Origin: Faecousia sp.
Lineage (GTDB): Bacteria > Bacillota > Clostridia > Oscillospirales > Oscillospiraceae
Assembly (NCBI GenBank): GCA_029258495.1
Contig: JARHYV010000044.1
Location: 1-7,978, forward strand
Reading direction: 5' to 3'
Length of the DNA: 7,978 nucleotides
Shown: in pieces, positions 1 to 5,626 of the stretch
Layout: each line of letters starts with the position of its first letter
Position numbering within the stretch: position 1 is the stretch's first letter
Notes under the pieces: model-generated
What the model was told of the DNA's origin: nothing
Seen by the model: the letters and a program-made list of their open reading frames with translations, nothing else
Databases searched by the model: none
Made by a program: the position numbers and the translations under genes

Positions 1-125
1 CCGACTGCGGTGCGCATACCGTTTACTCTGAGTATTCCAATGAAACCGAGAAGGAAGAGGCAACCCGTTCCGTTGCATATCTTTGGAATATGGGTAAGGT
101 GATCCGTCAGGAACGTGGCGAATAA
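1..125 (+). CDS. C-terminal end of an unidentified protein (5' end outside the window)
   Basis: The frame beginning at base 3 is open to a TAA at 123-125 and gives the last 40 residues of a protein. The tail starts DCGAHTVYSEYSNETEKEE and ends GKVIRQERGE. It is rich in charged residues and its last part could form an amphipathic helix. I do not recognise a family from this fragment. It lies on the same strand as pepD and stops 17 bp before the pepD start codon, with the pepD ribosome binding site filling the gap. Neither a terminator nor a promoter fits between them, so the two genes are probably one transcription unit. The reading frame is well supported by its continuity and by the spacing; the function is unknown. 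Confidence 0.65.
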   Translation, partial: DCGAHTVYSEYSNETEKEEATRSVAYLWNMGKVIRQERGE

Positions 126-142
126 AAAAGGGAGGAACGATT

Positions 143-1588
143 ATGAAAGCAGAAAGACTGGCAGGTTTGGAGCCTGCCGCCGTATTTGGTTATTTTGAGA
201 AACTCTGCTCCATTCCTCATGGTTCCGGCAATACCAAGATGATCAGCGATTATCTGGTGTCCTTTGCAAAGGAACATGATCTGAAATACATTCAGGATGA
301 TCTGAATAATGTGTTGATTTTTCAGGATGGTACAGCAGGGTATGAGGATCATGAGCCTGTGATCCTTCAGGGCCATATGGATATGGTCTGCGACAAAGAT
401 GCAGACTCGCCCATCGATTTTGCGGTGGACGGTCTGGATGTGACCCACGATGACACCTATGTATTTGCAAACGGCACCACCCTTGGCGGAGATGACGGCA
501 TTGCAGTAGCCTATTGTCTGGCACTTCTGGCAGATAGGAGCATCCCGCATCCGCCTCTGGAGATCGTCATTACCGTTGATGAAGAAACCGGCATGTATGG
601 CGCAAATGGTGTGGATCTGTCTTCGTTCAGAGGGAAGAGGATGATCAATATTGACTCTGAGGATGAAGGGGTCTTTACGGTTTCCTGCGCCGGCGGTGCT
701 CGGGCAAGCATCACACTGCCTGTTTCCCGTCATGCCGTCTATGGCCCCTGCATCAAGCTTACTGTGGATGGTCTGGTGGGCGGTCACTCCGGAGTGGAGA
801 TCGACAAGAACCGTGCCAATGCCAACAAGGTCATGGGCATGTTTTTGGATGAGATCAAAAAGCGCATGCCTTTGTGCCTGACGGCGATCGCCGGCGGCTC
901 TAAGGACAATGCGATCACACGCTCCTGCACCGCAAGCGTTGTGGCAATGGGCATGGAGCTGGAGCAGATCAACGATATCGCCGCAGAGCTGCAGGCAAAG
1001 ATCCGCTCGGAATATGCAGAACCTGATGCCATCGTAACAGCGGACAATATCGACGCTCTGGGTGGCAATGCCCTATCTACACAGGATACAGATAAGATCA
1101 TCGGCTTGCTGTGCGCTGCACCGAATGCAATTCAGGCTATGTGCGCAGATATGCCGGAGCTTGTGCAGACAAGCTTGAACATGGGTATCGTAAAAATGGA
1201 TGGCGATCGGTTCAAGATGACTTTCTCCGTTCGTTCCAGTGTCAATCAGGAGAAAGTGGATCTGCTGAAAAAACTGGAGGACCTGGCGGCTCTGTATGGT
1301 GCAGAGTTCTCCAGCACCGGCGATTACCCTGCGTGGGAGTACAAGGCAGACTCTGATCTTCGTGATACGATGGTTGCGGAATACGAGAAAATGTTCGGAA
1401 CAAAGCCTCAGGTCGTCAGCATCCATGCCGGACTGGAGTGCGGCTTGATCGGAGAGAAGATCGAGGGTCTGGACGCGGTGTCCATGGGCCCGCAGATGCA
1501 TGATATCCATACCAGCCGTGAGCGACTTGAGATTGAATCCACAAGAAGAATGTGGGAGTTCCTTCTTGCGACCCTGAAAGCGCTGTAA
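143..1588 (+). CDS. pepD: Xaa-His dipeptidase (aminoacyl-histidine dipeptidase), M20C family
   Basis: A predicted cytoplasmic two-metal dipeptidase that cleaves Xaa-His and other dipeptides, releasing amino acids for reuse. At 481 residues it is close to the usual PepD length of about 485. The M20 metal-site motifs appear in order: GHMDMVCDK (H78, D80), LGGDDGIA (bridging Asp D117), TVDEETGMYG (catalytic and ligand glutamates E147/E148), NIDSEDEG (D171/D174), and near the C-terminus SIHAGLECG (H428) and DIHTSRERLEIES (H456, the likely last metal ligand). Roughly residues 185-390 form the inserted lid/dimerisation domain, which includes GGHSGVEID. There is no signal peptide. The ATG at 143 is preceded by a GGGAGG ribosome binding site at 130-135 with good spacing. 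It probably belongs to an operon with the preceding partial gene and ends before a hairpin at 1616-1663. Residue roles are assigned from the family; the exact substrate range cannot be read from sequence. Confidence 0.95.
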   Translation: MKAERLAGLEPAAVFGYFEKLCSIPHGSGNTKMISDYLVSFAKEHDLKYIQDDLNNVLIFQDGTAGYEDHEPVILQGHMDMVCDKDADSPIDFAVDGLDVTHDDTYVFANGTTLGGDDGIAVAYCLALLADRSIPHPPLEIVITVDEETGMYGANGVDLSSFRGKRMINIDSEDEGVFTVSCAGGARASITLPVSRHAVYGPCIKLTVDGLVGGHSGVEIDKNRANANKVMGMFLDEIKKRMPLCLTAIAGGSKDNAITRSCTASVVAMGMELEQINDIAAELQAKIRSEYAEPDAIVTADNIDALGGNALSTQDTDKIIGLLCAAPNAIQAMCADMPELVQTSLNMGIVKMDGDRFKMTFSVRSSVNQEKVDLLKKLEDLAALYGAEFSSTGDYPAWEYKADSDLRDTMVAEYEKMFGTKPQVVSIHAGLECGLIGEKIEGLDAVSMGPQMHDIHTSRERLEIESTRRMWEFLLATLKAL

Positions 1589-1615
1589 TGGATCGGCTGC
1601 TGTAAATTGAATAGA

Positions 1616-1668
1616 CACCTCCATCAGTTGGGCAGTAAGAATACGTGCCGTCTGGTGGAGGTGATTTT
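1616..1668 (+). terminator. Hairpin downstream of pepD, probable intrinsic terminator
   Basis: The arms CACCTCCATCAG (1616-1627) and CTGGTGGAGGTG (1652-1663) pair over 12 positions with one G-U wobble. A second short stem, GGCA (1631-1634) with TGCC (1646-1649), sits inside the loop. TTTT follows at 1665-1668. It lies 27 bp after the pepD stop, so termination of pepD is the simplest role. The loop is long and the T tract short for a textbook terminator, and the stem abuts a second hairpin, so it could instead be part of a small repeat element. Confidence 0.55.
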
Positions 1669-1720
1669 ACAACCGCAGAATTGACGGTATCATAGATCAC
1701 CAATTCACAGGTTGTAAAAT
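1664..1720. repeat. Long imperfect inverted repeat (two 20-nt arms)
   Basis: The left arm ATTTTACAACCGCAGAATTG (1664-1683) pairs with the right arm CAATTCACAGGTTGTAAAAT (1701-1720). There are 11 pairs, a three-base internal mismatch, then 6 more pairs, with a 17-base loop. The structure begins at the base after the previous hairpin ends. TGTAAAAT or TGTAAATT occurs three times nearby: at 1601-1608, on the minus strand at 1664-1671, and at 1713-1720. This resembles the terminal repeats of a small non-autonomous element, but no direct target duplication is obvious. Function is unknown. Confidence 0.6.
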
Positions 1721-1737
1721 AACAGACAATCTGTTAT
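1719..1737. repeat. 19-bp perfect palindrome with a 3-nt centre
   Basis: ATAACAGA (1719-1726) and TCTGTTAT (1730-1737) are exact inverted repeats around CAA. The palindrome overlaps the last two bases of the preceding inverted repeat. It lies about 100 bp upstream of the -35 hexamer of the DtxR-like gene. It could be the third hairpin of a repeat element or a protein-binding site; the sequence alone does not decide. Confidence 0.5.
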
Positions 1738-1772
1738 AGTTAAATAAATCATTATAAATAAAGTTGGCAGAG

Positions 1773-1790
1773 CTTTGGGTCGACCTAAAG
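1773..1790. promoter_or_regulatory. Near-perfect 18-bp palindrome, candidate DtxR-family operator
   Basis: CTTTGGGTCGACCTAAAG is symmetric at 8 of its 9 base pairs. Its AGGT/ACCT-type core flanked by A/T resembles the general form of DtxR/IdeR boxes (TTAGGT...ACCTAA). It sits 46 bp upstream of the predicted -35 and about 100 bp upstream of a DtxR-family start codon. Autoregulation by that repressor is a reasonable inference. The distance from the promoter is larger than for a simple blocking operator, so this remains tentative. Confidence 0.35.
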
Positions 1791-1836
1791 ATTGTGATGC
1801 ATATTTCGGTATTATGTAGTCGGGCATCGCCAATGG

Positions 1837-1865
1837 TTGCATAGAAAAGTACTTTATGATAAAAT
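1837..1865 (+). promoter_or_regulatory. Sigma-A-type promoter of the DtxR-like gene
   Basis: TTGCAT (1837-1842) and TAAAAT (1860-1865) are separated by exactly 17 bp. Transcription would start near 1872, giving a leader of about 20 bases that carries the ribosome binding site AAGGGGG just before the ATG at 1892. The rest of the 303-bp gap holds the hairpins and palindrome listed separately and no convincing gene. Confidence 0.6.
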
Positions 1866-1891
1866 AATGGAACAAGAAAGGGGGAAAGCAT

Positions 1892-2266
1892 ATGGTTATT
1901 CAGGAATCAGCAGAGAATTATCTTGAAACAATCCTGGTTTTGCAAAAGAGGAACGGCACTGTACGCTCCATCGATATAGCAAACGAGTTGGACTTCTCGA
2001 AACCCAGTGTCAGTGTCGCGATGAAGAATCTCCGTAATAACGGATATATTGAGATGGAAAAAACCGGTGAAATCAAGCTTCTTCCGGCAGGCAGGGAGAT
2101 CGCACAGAGCATCTATGAAAAGCATACGGTGCTCAAAGGATTTTTGGTTGCATTGGGTGTGCAGGAGCAGACGGCGGCAGAAGATGCGTGCCGAATTGAG
2201 CATGTGATCAGCACAGAAAGCTTTGAGGCAATCAAGCGGCATGTTTATGAAAAAAGAGGCAGATAA
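1892..2266 (+). CDS. DtxR/MntR-family metal-dependent transcriptional repressor
   Basis: A 124-residue repressor expected to bind DNA as a dimer when loaded with Fe(II) or Mn(II), controlling metal uptake. Residues 1-60 form the winged helix-turn-helix (SIDIANELDFSKPSVSVAMK is the HTH), followed by the dimerisation and metal-binding helices. The usual SH3-like or FeoA-type C-terminal domain of DtxR/IdeR is absent, as in MntR-like proteins. By alignment, the metal-site positions are N9 and E12 in ENYLE, H78 in YEKH, and C100, E103 and H104 in ACRIEH. The Cys matches the DtxR-type primary site, where MntR has Glu; the Asn replaces the MntR Asp or DtxR Met. DtxR's ancillary-site residues appear missing (A96 and K82 at those places). 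Metal choice is therefore uncertain, so I give no symbol. No metal transporter lies next to it. The ATG is supported by the AAGGGGG ribosome binding site. Confidence 0.88.
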   Translation: MVIQESAENYLETILVLQKRNGTVRSIDIANELDFSKPSVSVAMKNLRNNGYIEMEKTGEIKLLPAGREIAQSIYEKHTVLKGFLVALGVQEQTAAEDACRIEHVISTESFEAIKRHVYEKRGR

Positions 2267-2273
2267 TCTGGCG

Positions 2274-2298
2274 ATTGCCTGAAAAGGCGATGCGTTTT
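2274..2298 (+). terminator. Short stem-loop just after the DtxR-like gene
   Basis: ATTGCCT (2274-2280) and AGGCGAT (2285-2291) pair with one wobble around a GAAA tetraloop, then GCG and TTTT (2295-2298). It starts eight bases after the stop codon. It is weaker than the hairpin at 2312-2346 and may be an auxiliary terminator. Confidence 0.4.
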
Positions 2299-2311
2299 GT
2301 AATGTATAAGG

Positions 2312-2347
2312 AAACGAGCATCCTGCTGAAAACAGGATGCTCGTTTT
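2312..2347. terminator. Strong terminator between convergent genes, probably bidirectional
   Basis: AAACGAGCATCCTG (2312-2325) and CAGGATGCTCGTTT (2333-2346) form a perfect 14-bp stem with a 7-base loop. The flanking A and T runs let it work in both directions, more strongly for the plus strand (TTTT at 2344-2347). It lies between the DtxR-like gene and the stop of the convergent membrane-protein gene at 2367. Confidence 0.85.
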
Positions 2348-2366
2348 GTCTGTTGTGAAAGGGGAT

Positions 2367-3341
2367 TTATTCCATGTTCAGATCGGCGGCATGAGGATTT
2401 TCACCCAAACGGAAGACGACGCCCTCGTTTGCCTGATTTTTGATGGTGCTGCTGATCGTGGGGATCGCACCGCCTACCACAAAGAGGAACTGCAGGATCA
2501 AATTCATGATATAACCGCCCATATCGATCGCTCCCTCACGAAGTACTTCGGGGAAGATCTGAAATGAAGTAAAGAGATCAATTCCAATATCCCGTGAGAT
2601 AATGATCGCCCAGTCCAGACGGTCGCCAAAGTAGGTCATGACGACCATCAGAATGCAGCTGATGATAATGCCCCGTTTGGACAGCTTTCCGCCTAACATC
2701 TCATATCCCTTGAGAGTACAGATCGCCATGATGATGCCTGAGATGACAGCGACATAGCCCATCTGACTGAGAATGATGATGGACAGAACACCCAGCAGAG
2801 AACCCAGGAGTGCGCCAACGATACCGCCGATCACATTTTCGTGCTTGCTCTGCTTTGTGGAAAGGTTCAAAGAGGTTTCTCGGCGCACTCGGTTATAACA
2901 TTCGCTGCACAGGGACATGAAACTGCCCGAAACCATACAGGTGGAAGGGTTATCAAGGGCACACAGCTGACAGCAGCTCTGGAAACCCTGAGCATTCAGC
3001 AGTGCTATGAACGCATTCAATGCTTGACCAAGGCGCTCCTGCAGCTGAATTTGGTTCGGGATGTTCTTTAGGTGCATGGAGATCAGATTTCCCTTGTGTT
3101 CAAGCTTTGAAACGATTTTATTGCTGCGTTTGAATTCCTTGCACACATCATTGGACAGTACACCGGATGACCGCTTTGCGGAAATAACAGCGGTAAGGAT
3201 ATAGGGATAGTTGCTGTTTGGTGCGTAGATCGTGACTTCGTATGTGCCGCGCTTTCCGTGGATGGCAGCAGCGTTCTCGTCAAAATGCAGGCCCAAAGAT
3301 TGCGCAAGCTGGGTGTAGTTCTCTTTGATCTTGTTGTTCAT
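2367..3341 (-). CDS. Unrecognised membrane protein with paired CxxC motifs
   Basis: A 324-residue protein that I cannot assign to a named family. Residues 1-120 look like a soluble alpha/beta domain. They are followed by a cysteine cluster (C123, C124, C127, C135, C145, C148) in which CQLC and CSEC are separated by 17 residues, the pattern of a zinc ribbon or treble-clef knuckle. After a polar linker there are about four hydrophobic segments, near 170-191 (Gly-rich, GGIVGALLGSLLG), 194-210, 224-239 and 274-296, and a short soluble tail. No signal peptide is visible, so the N-terminal part is probably cytosolic. The ATG (3339-3341) follows a GGAGGAG ribosome binding site whose complement is at 3347-3353. 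It appears monocistronic, convergent with the DtxR-like gene and divergent from the M28 peptidase. Codon use and a good start make it a real gene; any function would be a guess. Confidence 0.85.
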   Translation of the reverse strand: MNNKIKENYTQLAQSLGLHFDENAAAIHGKRGTYEVTIYAPNSNYPYILTAVISAKRSSGVLSNDVCKEFKRSNKIVSKLEHKGNLISMHLKNIPNQIQLQERLGQALNAFIALLNAQGFQSCCQLCALDNPSTCMVSGSFMSLCSECYNRVRRETSLNLSTKQSKHENVIGGIVGALLGSLLGVLSIIILSQMGYVAVISGIIMAICTLKGYEMLGGKLSKRGIIISCILMVVMTYFGDRLDWAIIISRDIGIDLFTSFQIFPEVLREGAIDMGGYIMNLILQFLFVVGGAIPTISSTIKNQANEGVVFRLGENPHAADLNME

Positions 3342-3379
3342 GTGGACTCCTCCGACTACCTTTCAAAATGTACAGGTCA

Positions 3380-3408
3380 AGTTTAACATATGAGAAAAAC
3401 ACAGGCAA
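3380..3408 (-). promoter_or_regulatory. Probable promoter of the CxxC membrane protein gene
   Basis: Reading the minus strand, TTGCCT (complement at 3403-3408) and TAAACT (complement at 3380-3385) are separated by 17 bp, placing a start of transcription about 30 bases before the ATG. The match is moderate. The divergent gap 3342-3626 also holds the plus-strand promoter of the peptidase. Confidence 0.4.
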
Positions 3409-3568
3409 TCCCTATGTATAGCAATGACATCTTTTTGGGATATCAGACAAAATATGCGAGGAGCTATCGTGCATAATATCTATATATTTTGACGAGTTTT
3501 CAGAATCTGTTGTTTCTGAGGAACCGGAGAAGGAAATGAGAATGTGGGGGAGTCAGGCTTTGCGGTGA

Positions 3569-3596
3569 TTGCAATTTTGTGAATATGTGATAAAAT
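3569..3596 (+). promoter_or_regulatory. Probable promoter of the M28 peptidase gene
   Basis: TTGCAA (3569-3574) and TAAAAT (3591-3596) are separated by 16 bp. They end 30 bp before the ATG, leaving a short leader with the ribosome binding site AGGGAGG (3613-3619). The -10 context GATAAAATA is the same as in front of the DtxR-like gene. Confidence 0.5.
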
Positions 3597-3626
3597 ACCT
3601 TCATATAAGATCAGGGAGGTTTCGCC

Positions 3627-4856
3627 ATGGATATACAAAAAATCAACCAAATTTTTTCTGACACAGCATATATTCGGATGGGGGGCACGGATGAAGAACT
3701 GAAATGCGCCCAGTATCTTGTGCAAAAGTGTGCAGAATTCGGCGGAAAAGCGAACATTGAGCCATTTGCCGTAGAAATGGCAGAAATAAAGGAAGCACTT
3801 CTGACGGTAGATGGCAGACAGATCCCCTGCAAGGGCTATTTTAATGCAGGTTCTGCTACGGTGGAAGCACCATTTTACTATCTGACCAATACAGATGCTT
3901 ACAGCCTGTCCTTGTGCAGGGGAAAAATTGTGATGATCGACGGATATCTGGGCTACTGGAGATATCAGGATCTGCTGGCAAACGGAGCAGTTGGCTTTAT
4001 TACTTATGACGGAAATGCAAACTATGCCGATCGGGATATTGATCAGCGGGAGCTGCGCAGTTATGTGAGCCGGGGCAATAAGATCCCCGGAGTCAACATC
4101 AATGCGAAAGATGCCATTGCATTGGTCAATGGTGATGCAAAGACTGCACAGATCCACCTTGTTCAAGAGGAATATATGGGGCAGTCCAGAAATGTGGTTC
4201 TGGATATCCCCGGTGAAACAGATCAGTATATTGTCCTGACGGCACATTATGACTCTACCTCCCTGAGTGAGGGCGCATACGATAATATGTCCGGCAGCAT
4301 TGGAATCCTTGCAATGGCAGAGCATTTCTCAAAGTGCAAAAATCACTATGGCATCCGAGTGATCTGGTGCGGCAGTGAGGAGCGCGGTCTGCTTGGCTCG
4401 AAAGCCTATGTTGCAAGCCATCCGGAAGAACTTGAGCGCATTGTGCTGAATGTAAATCTGGACATGATCGGATCTATCATGGGAAAGTTTATCGGTGTGT
4501 GCACCGCTGAGGAGCGTCTGTGCCACTATATCTCTTACTATGCAGGTGAGGTTGGATTTGGGATCGCTATCAGACAGGGCGTGTATTCCAGTGACTCTAC
4601 GCCCTTTGCAGATGCAGGGATCCCGGCGGTGAGCTTTGCAAGAGATGCACCCGGCAATACGGCGACCATTCATAACAGCTACGACACCAGAGCGGTCATG
4701 AAGGCGGAACACATGGTCAAGGACATCGATTTCATCTGCGGCTTTGTAGACCGTATGGCAAATGCAAAGTGCTGTCCGGTGAAAAAAGAGATCCCTGAGA
4801 ATATGAAGGATAAGCTGGACGAGTATCTGATGCGCAAGCGTCCCAAGGAAATGTAA
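3627..4856 (+). CDS. M28-family zinc peptidase with PA domain (probable aminopeptidase)
   Basis: A predicted two-zinc exopeptidase of 409 residues. The N-terminal helical part (1-60) is followed by a protease-associated (PA) type insert at about 70-180, with GKIVMIDG and GAVGFITYDG. The catalytic domain spans about 195-375. Its M28 signature residues are in order: H207 and D209 in AHYDS, bridging D219 in AYDNMSG, catalytic E251 and ligand E252 in GSEERGLLGSKAY, D279 in NLDMIG, and H349 in IHNSYDT. The set is complete, so the enzyme should be active. Unlike many secreted M28 aminopeptidases, it has no signal peptide or membrane anchor and should be cytosolic. The C-terminus is basic. The start is fixed by AGGGAGG seven bases upstream. 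It is a single-gene unit with its own promoter and a strong terminator. Substrate preference is not readable from the sequence; aminopeptidase activity is the family default. Confidence 0.9.
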   Translation: MDIQKINQIFSDTAYIRMGGTDEELKCAQYLVQKCAEFGGKANIEPFAVEMAEIKEALLTVDGRQIPCKGYFNAGSATVEAPFYYLTNTDAYSLSLCRGKIVMIDGYLGYWRYQDLLANGAVGFITYDGNANYADRDIDQRELRSYVSRGNKIPGVNINAKDAIALVNGDAKTAQIHLVQEEYMGQSRNVVLDIPGETDQYIVLTAHYDSTSLSEGAYDNMSGSIGILAMAEHFSKCKNHYGIRVIWCGSEERGLLGSKAYVASHPEELERIVLNVNLDMIGSIMGKFIGVCTAEERLCHYISYYAGEVGFGIAIRQGVYSSDSTPFADAGIPAVSFARDAPGNTATIHNSYDTRAVMKAEHMVKDIDFICGFVDRMANAKCCPVKKEIPENMKDKLDEYLMRKRPKEM

Positions 4857-4866
4857 ACTTTTTTTG

Positions 4867-4893
4867 ACGCACCGCTTTGGCGGTGCGTTTTTT
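4867..4893 (+). terminator. Intrinsic terminator of the M28 peptidase gene
   Basis: ACGCACCGC (4867-4875) and GCGGTGCGT (4880-4888) form a perfect 9-bp GC-rich stem with a TTTG loop, followed by a run of six T (4888-4893). It begins ten bases after the stop codon. This is a textbook Rho-independent terminator. Confidence 0.93.
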
Positions 4894-4894
4894 C

Positions 4895-4923
4895 TTGTTA
4901 TTTTTCCAATTATATGGTAGGAT
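4895..4923 (+). promoter_or_regulatory. Probable promoter of the ccdA-thioredoxin operon
   Basis: TTGTTA (4895-4900) and TAGGAT (4918-4923) are separated by 17 bp, immediately after the upstream terminator. The expected leader is about 20 bases and includes the ribosome binding site AGGAGGA (4941-4947). The hexamers are moderate matches, but the position between terminator and gene supports the call. Confidence 0.5.
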
Positions 4924-4951
4924 TAGAAAACAAAAAATTTAGGAGGAATAT

Positions 4952-5614
4952 ATGCAATATCTAATTTCATTTCTTGAGGGCATCATTACATTTATTTCCC
5001 CGTGTCTGCTGCCCATGCTCCCGATCTACATCAGCTATTTTGCAGGTGGAGAAACACGGACAACAGGAAAAACATTGAAATGTGCATCCGGCTTTGTGCT
5101 TGGATTTACACTGGTATTTGTGGCGATGGGTGCTCTGGCAGGAACTGTAGGCAGCTTTTTGCAGAGATACCAGACGGCTGTCAATCTGGTCTGCGGTTTG
5201 GTTGTCATTTTCTTCGGACTGAACTTCCTTGGAGTTATCAAATGGAACCTGTTTTCCGGCTCCAAGATCCAGATGAACACGGCTAATATGACCTTTGGCT
5301 CTGCTATGCTGTTCGGTATCGTATTTTCCATCGGTTGGACACCCTGCGTGGGCGTGTTTCTTGGCTCTGCGCTGATGCTTGCCTCTCAGCAGGGCAGCAT
5401 GGTGGTCGGCATCCTGATGCTGCTGAGCTATTCGGCAGGTCTGGGGGTTCCGTTCCTGATCAGCGCCGTGCTGATCGATCAGCTGAAGAATGCGATCGGC
5501 TGGATCAAGCGCAACTATGAAATCATCAATCGGATCTGTGGTGTTCTTTTGGTCGTCATCGGTGGATTGATGGCAAGCGGTCTGCTGAACCGTCTGCTGA
5601 ATTTTGTAAAATAA
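4952..5614 (+). CDS. ccdA: CcdA-type thiol:disulfide transmembrane electron transporter
   Basis: A polytopic membrane protein of 220 residues, of the CcdA/DsbD-beta family. It carries electrons from cytosolic thioredoxin across the membrane to extracytoplasmic thioredoxin-like proteins through a pair of membrane cysteines. The two diagnostic motifs are present: SPCLLPMLPIYISYF (C18) in the first helix and GWTPCVGVFLG (C132) in the fourth. About six hydrophobic segments cover most of the chain, and the length matches stand-alone CcdA rather than three-domain DsbD. Extra cysteines (C44, C81 and one in the last helix) are not part of the usual pair. AGGAGGA sits just before the ATG. The next gene, a membrane-anchored thioredoxin, begins 12 bp after the stop and is the obvious redox partner. 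No cytochrome c biogenesis gene is nearby, so that role is not supported here. Confidence 0.93.
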   Translation: MQYLISFLEGIITFISPCLLPMLPIYISYFAGGETRTTGKTLKCASGFVLGFTLVFVAMGALAGTVGSFLQRYQTAVNLVCGLVVIFFGLNFLGVIKWNLFSGSKIQMNTANMTFGSAMLFGIVFSIGWTPCVGVFLGSALMLASQQGSMVVGILMLLSYSAGLGVPFLISAVLIDQLKNAIGWIKRNYEIINRICGVLLVVIGGLMASGLLNRLLNFVK

Positions 5615-5626
5615 GGAGATAATTCT

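Noticed and set aside
107..787. 226-codon minus-strand open frame opposite pepD
   Set aside because: It lies wholly over the well-supported pepD gene, has no family motif and has the composition of an antisense shadow.
1697..1891. 64-codon minus-strand open frame in the gap before the DtxR-like gene
   Set aside because: It runs through the plus-strand promoter and the hairpin region. The complement just upstream of its ATG gives no ribosome binding site and the translation matches nothing I know.
1589..1891. Possible metabolite riboswitch in the 303-bp gap
   Set aside because: The hairpins lie upstream of the predicted promoter of the next gene, so they would not be in its leader, and no known riboswitch core is recognisable.
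3480..4325. 281-codon minus-strand open frame over the M28 peptidase start
   Set aside because: It covers the promoter, ribosome binding site and coding region of a clear M28 gene, and its translation shows no domain.
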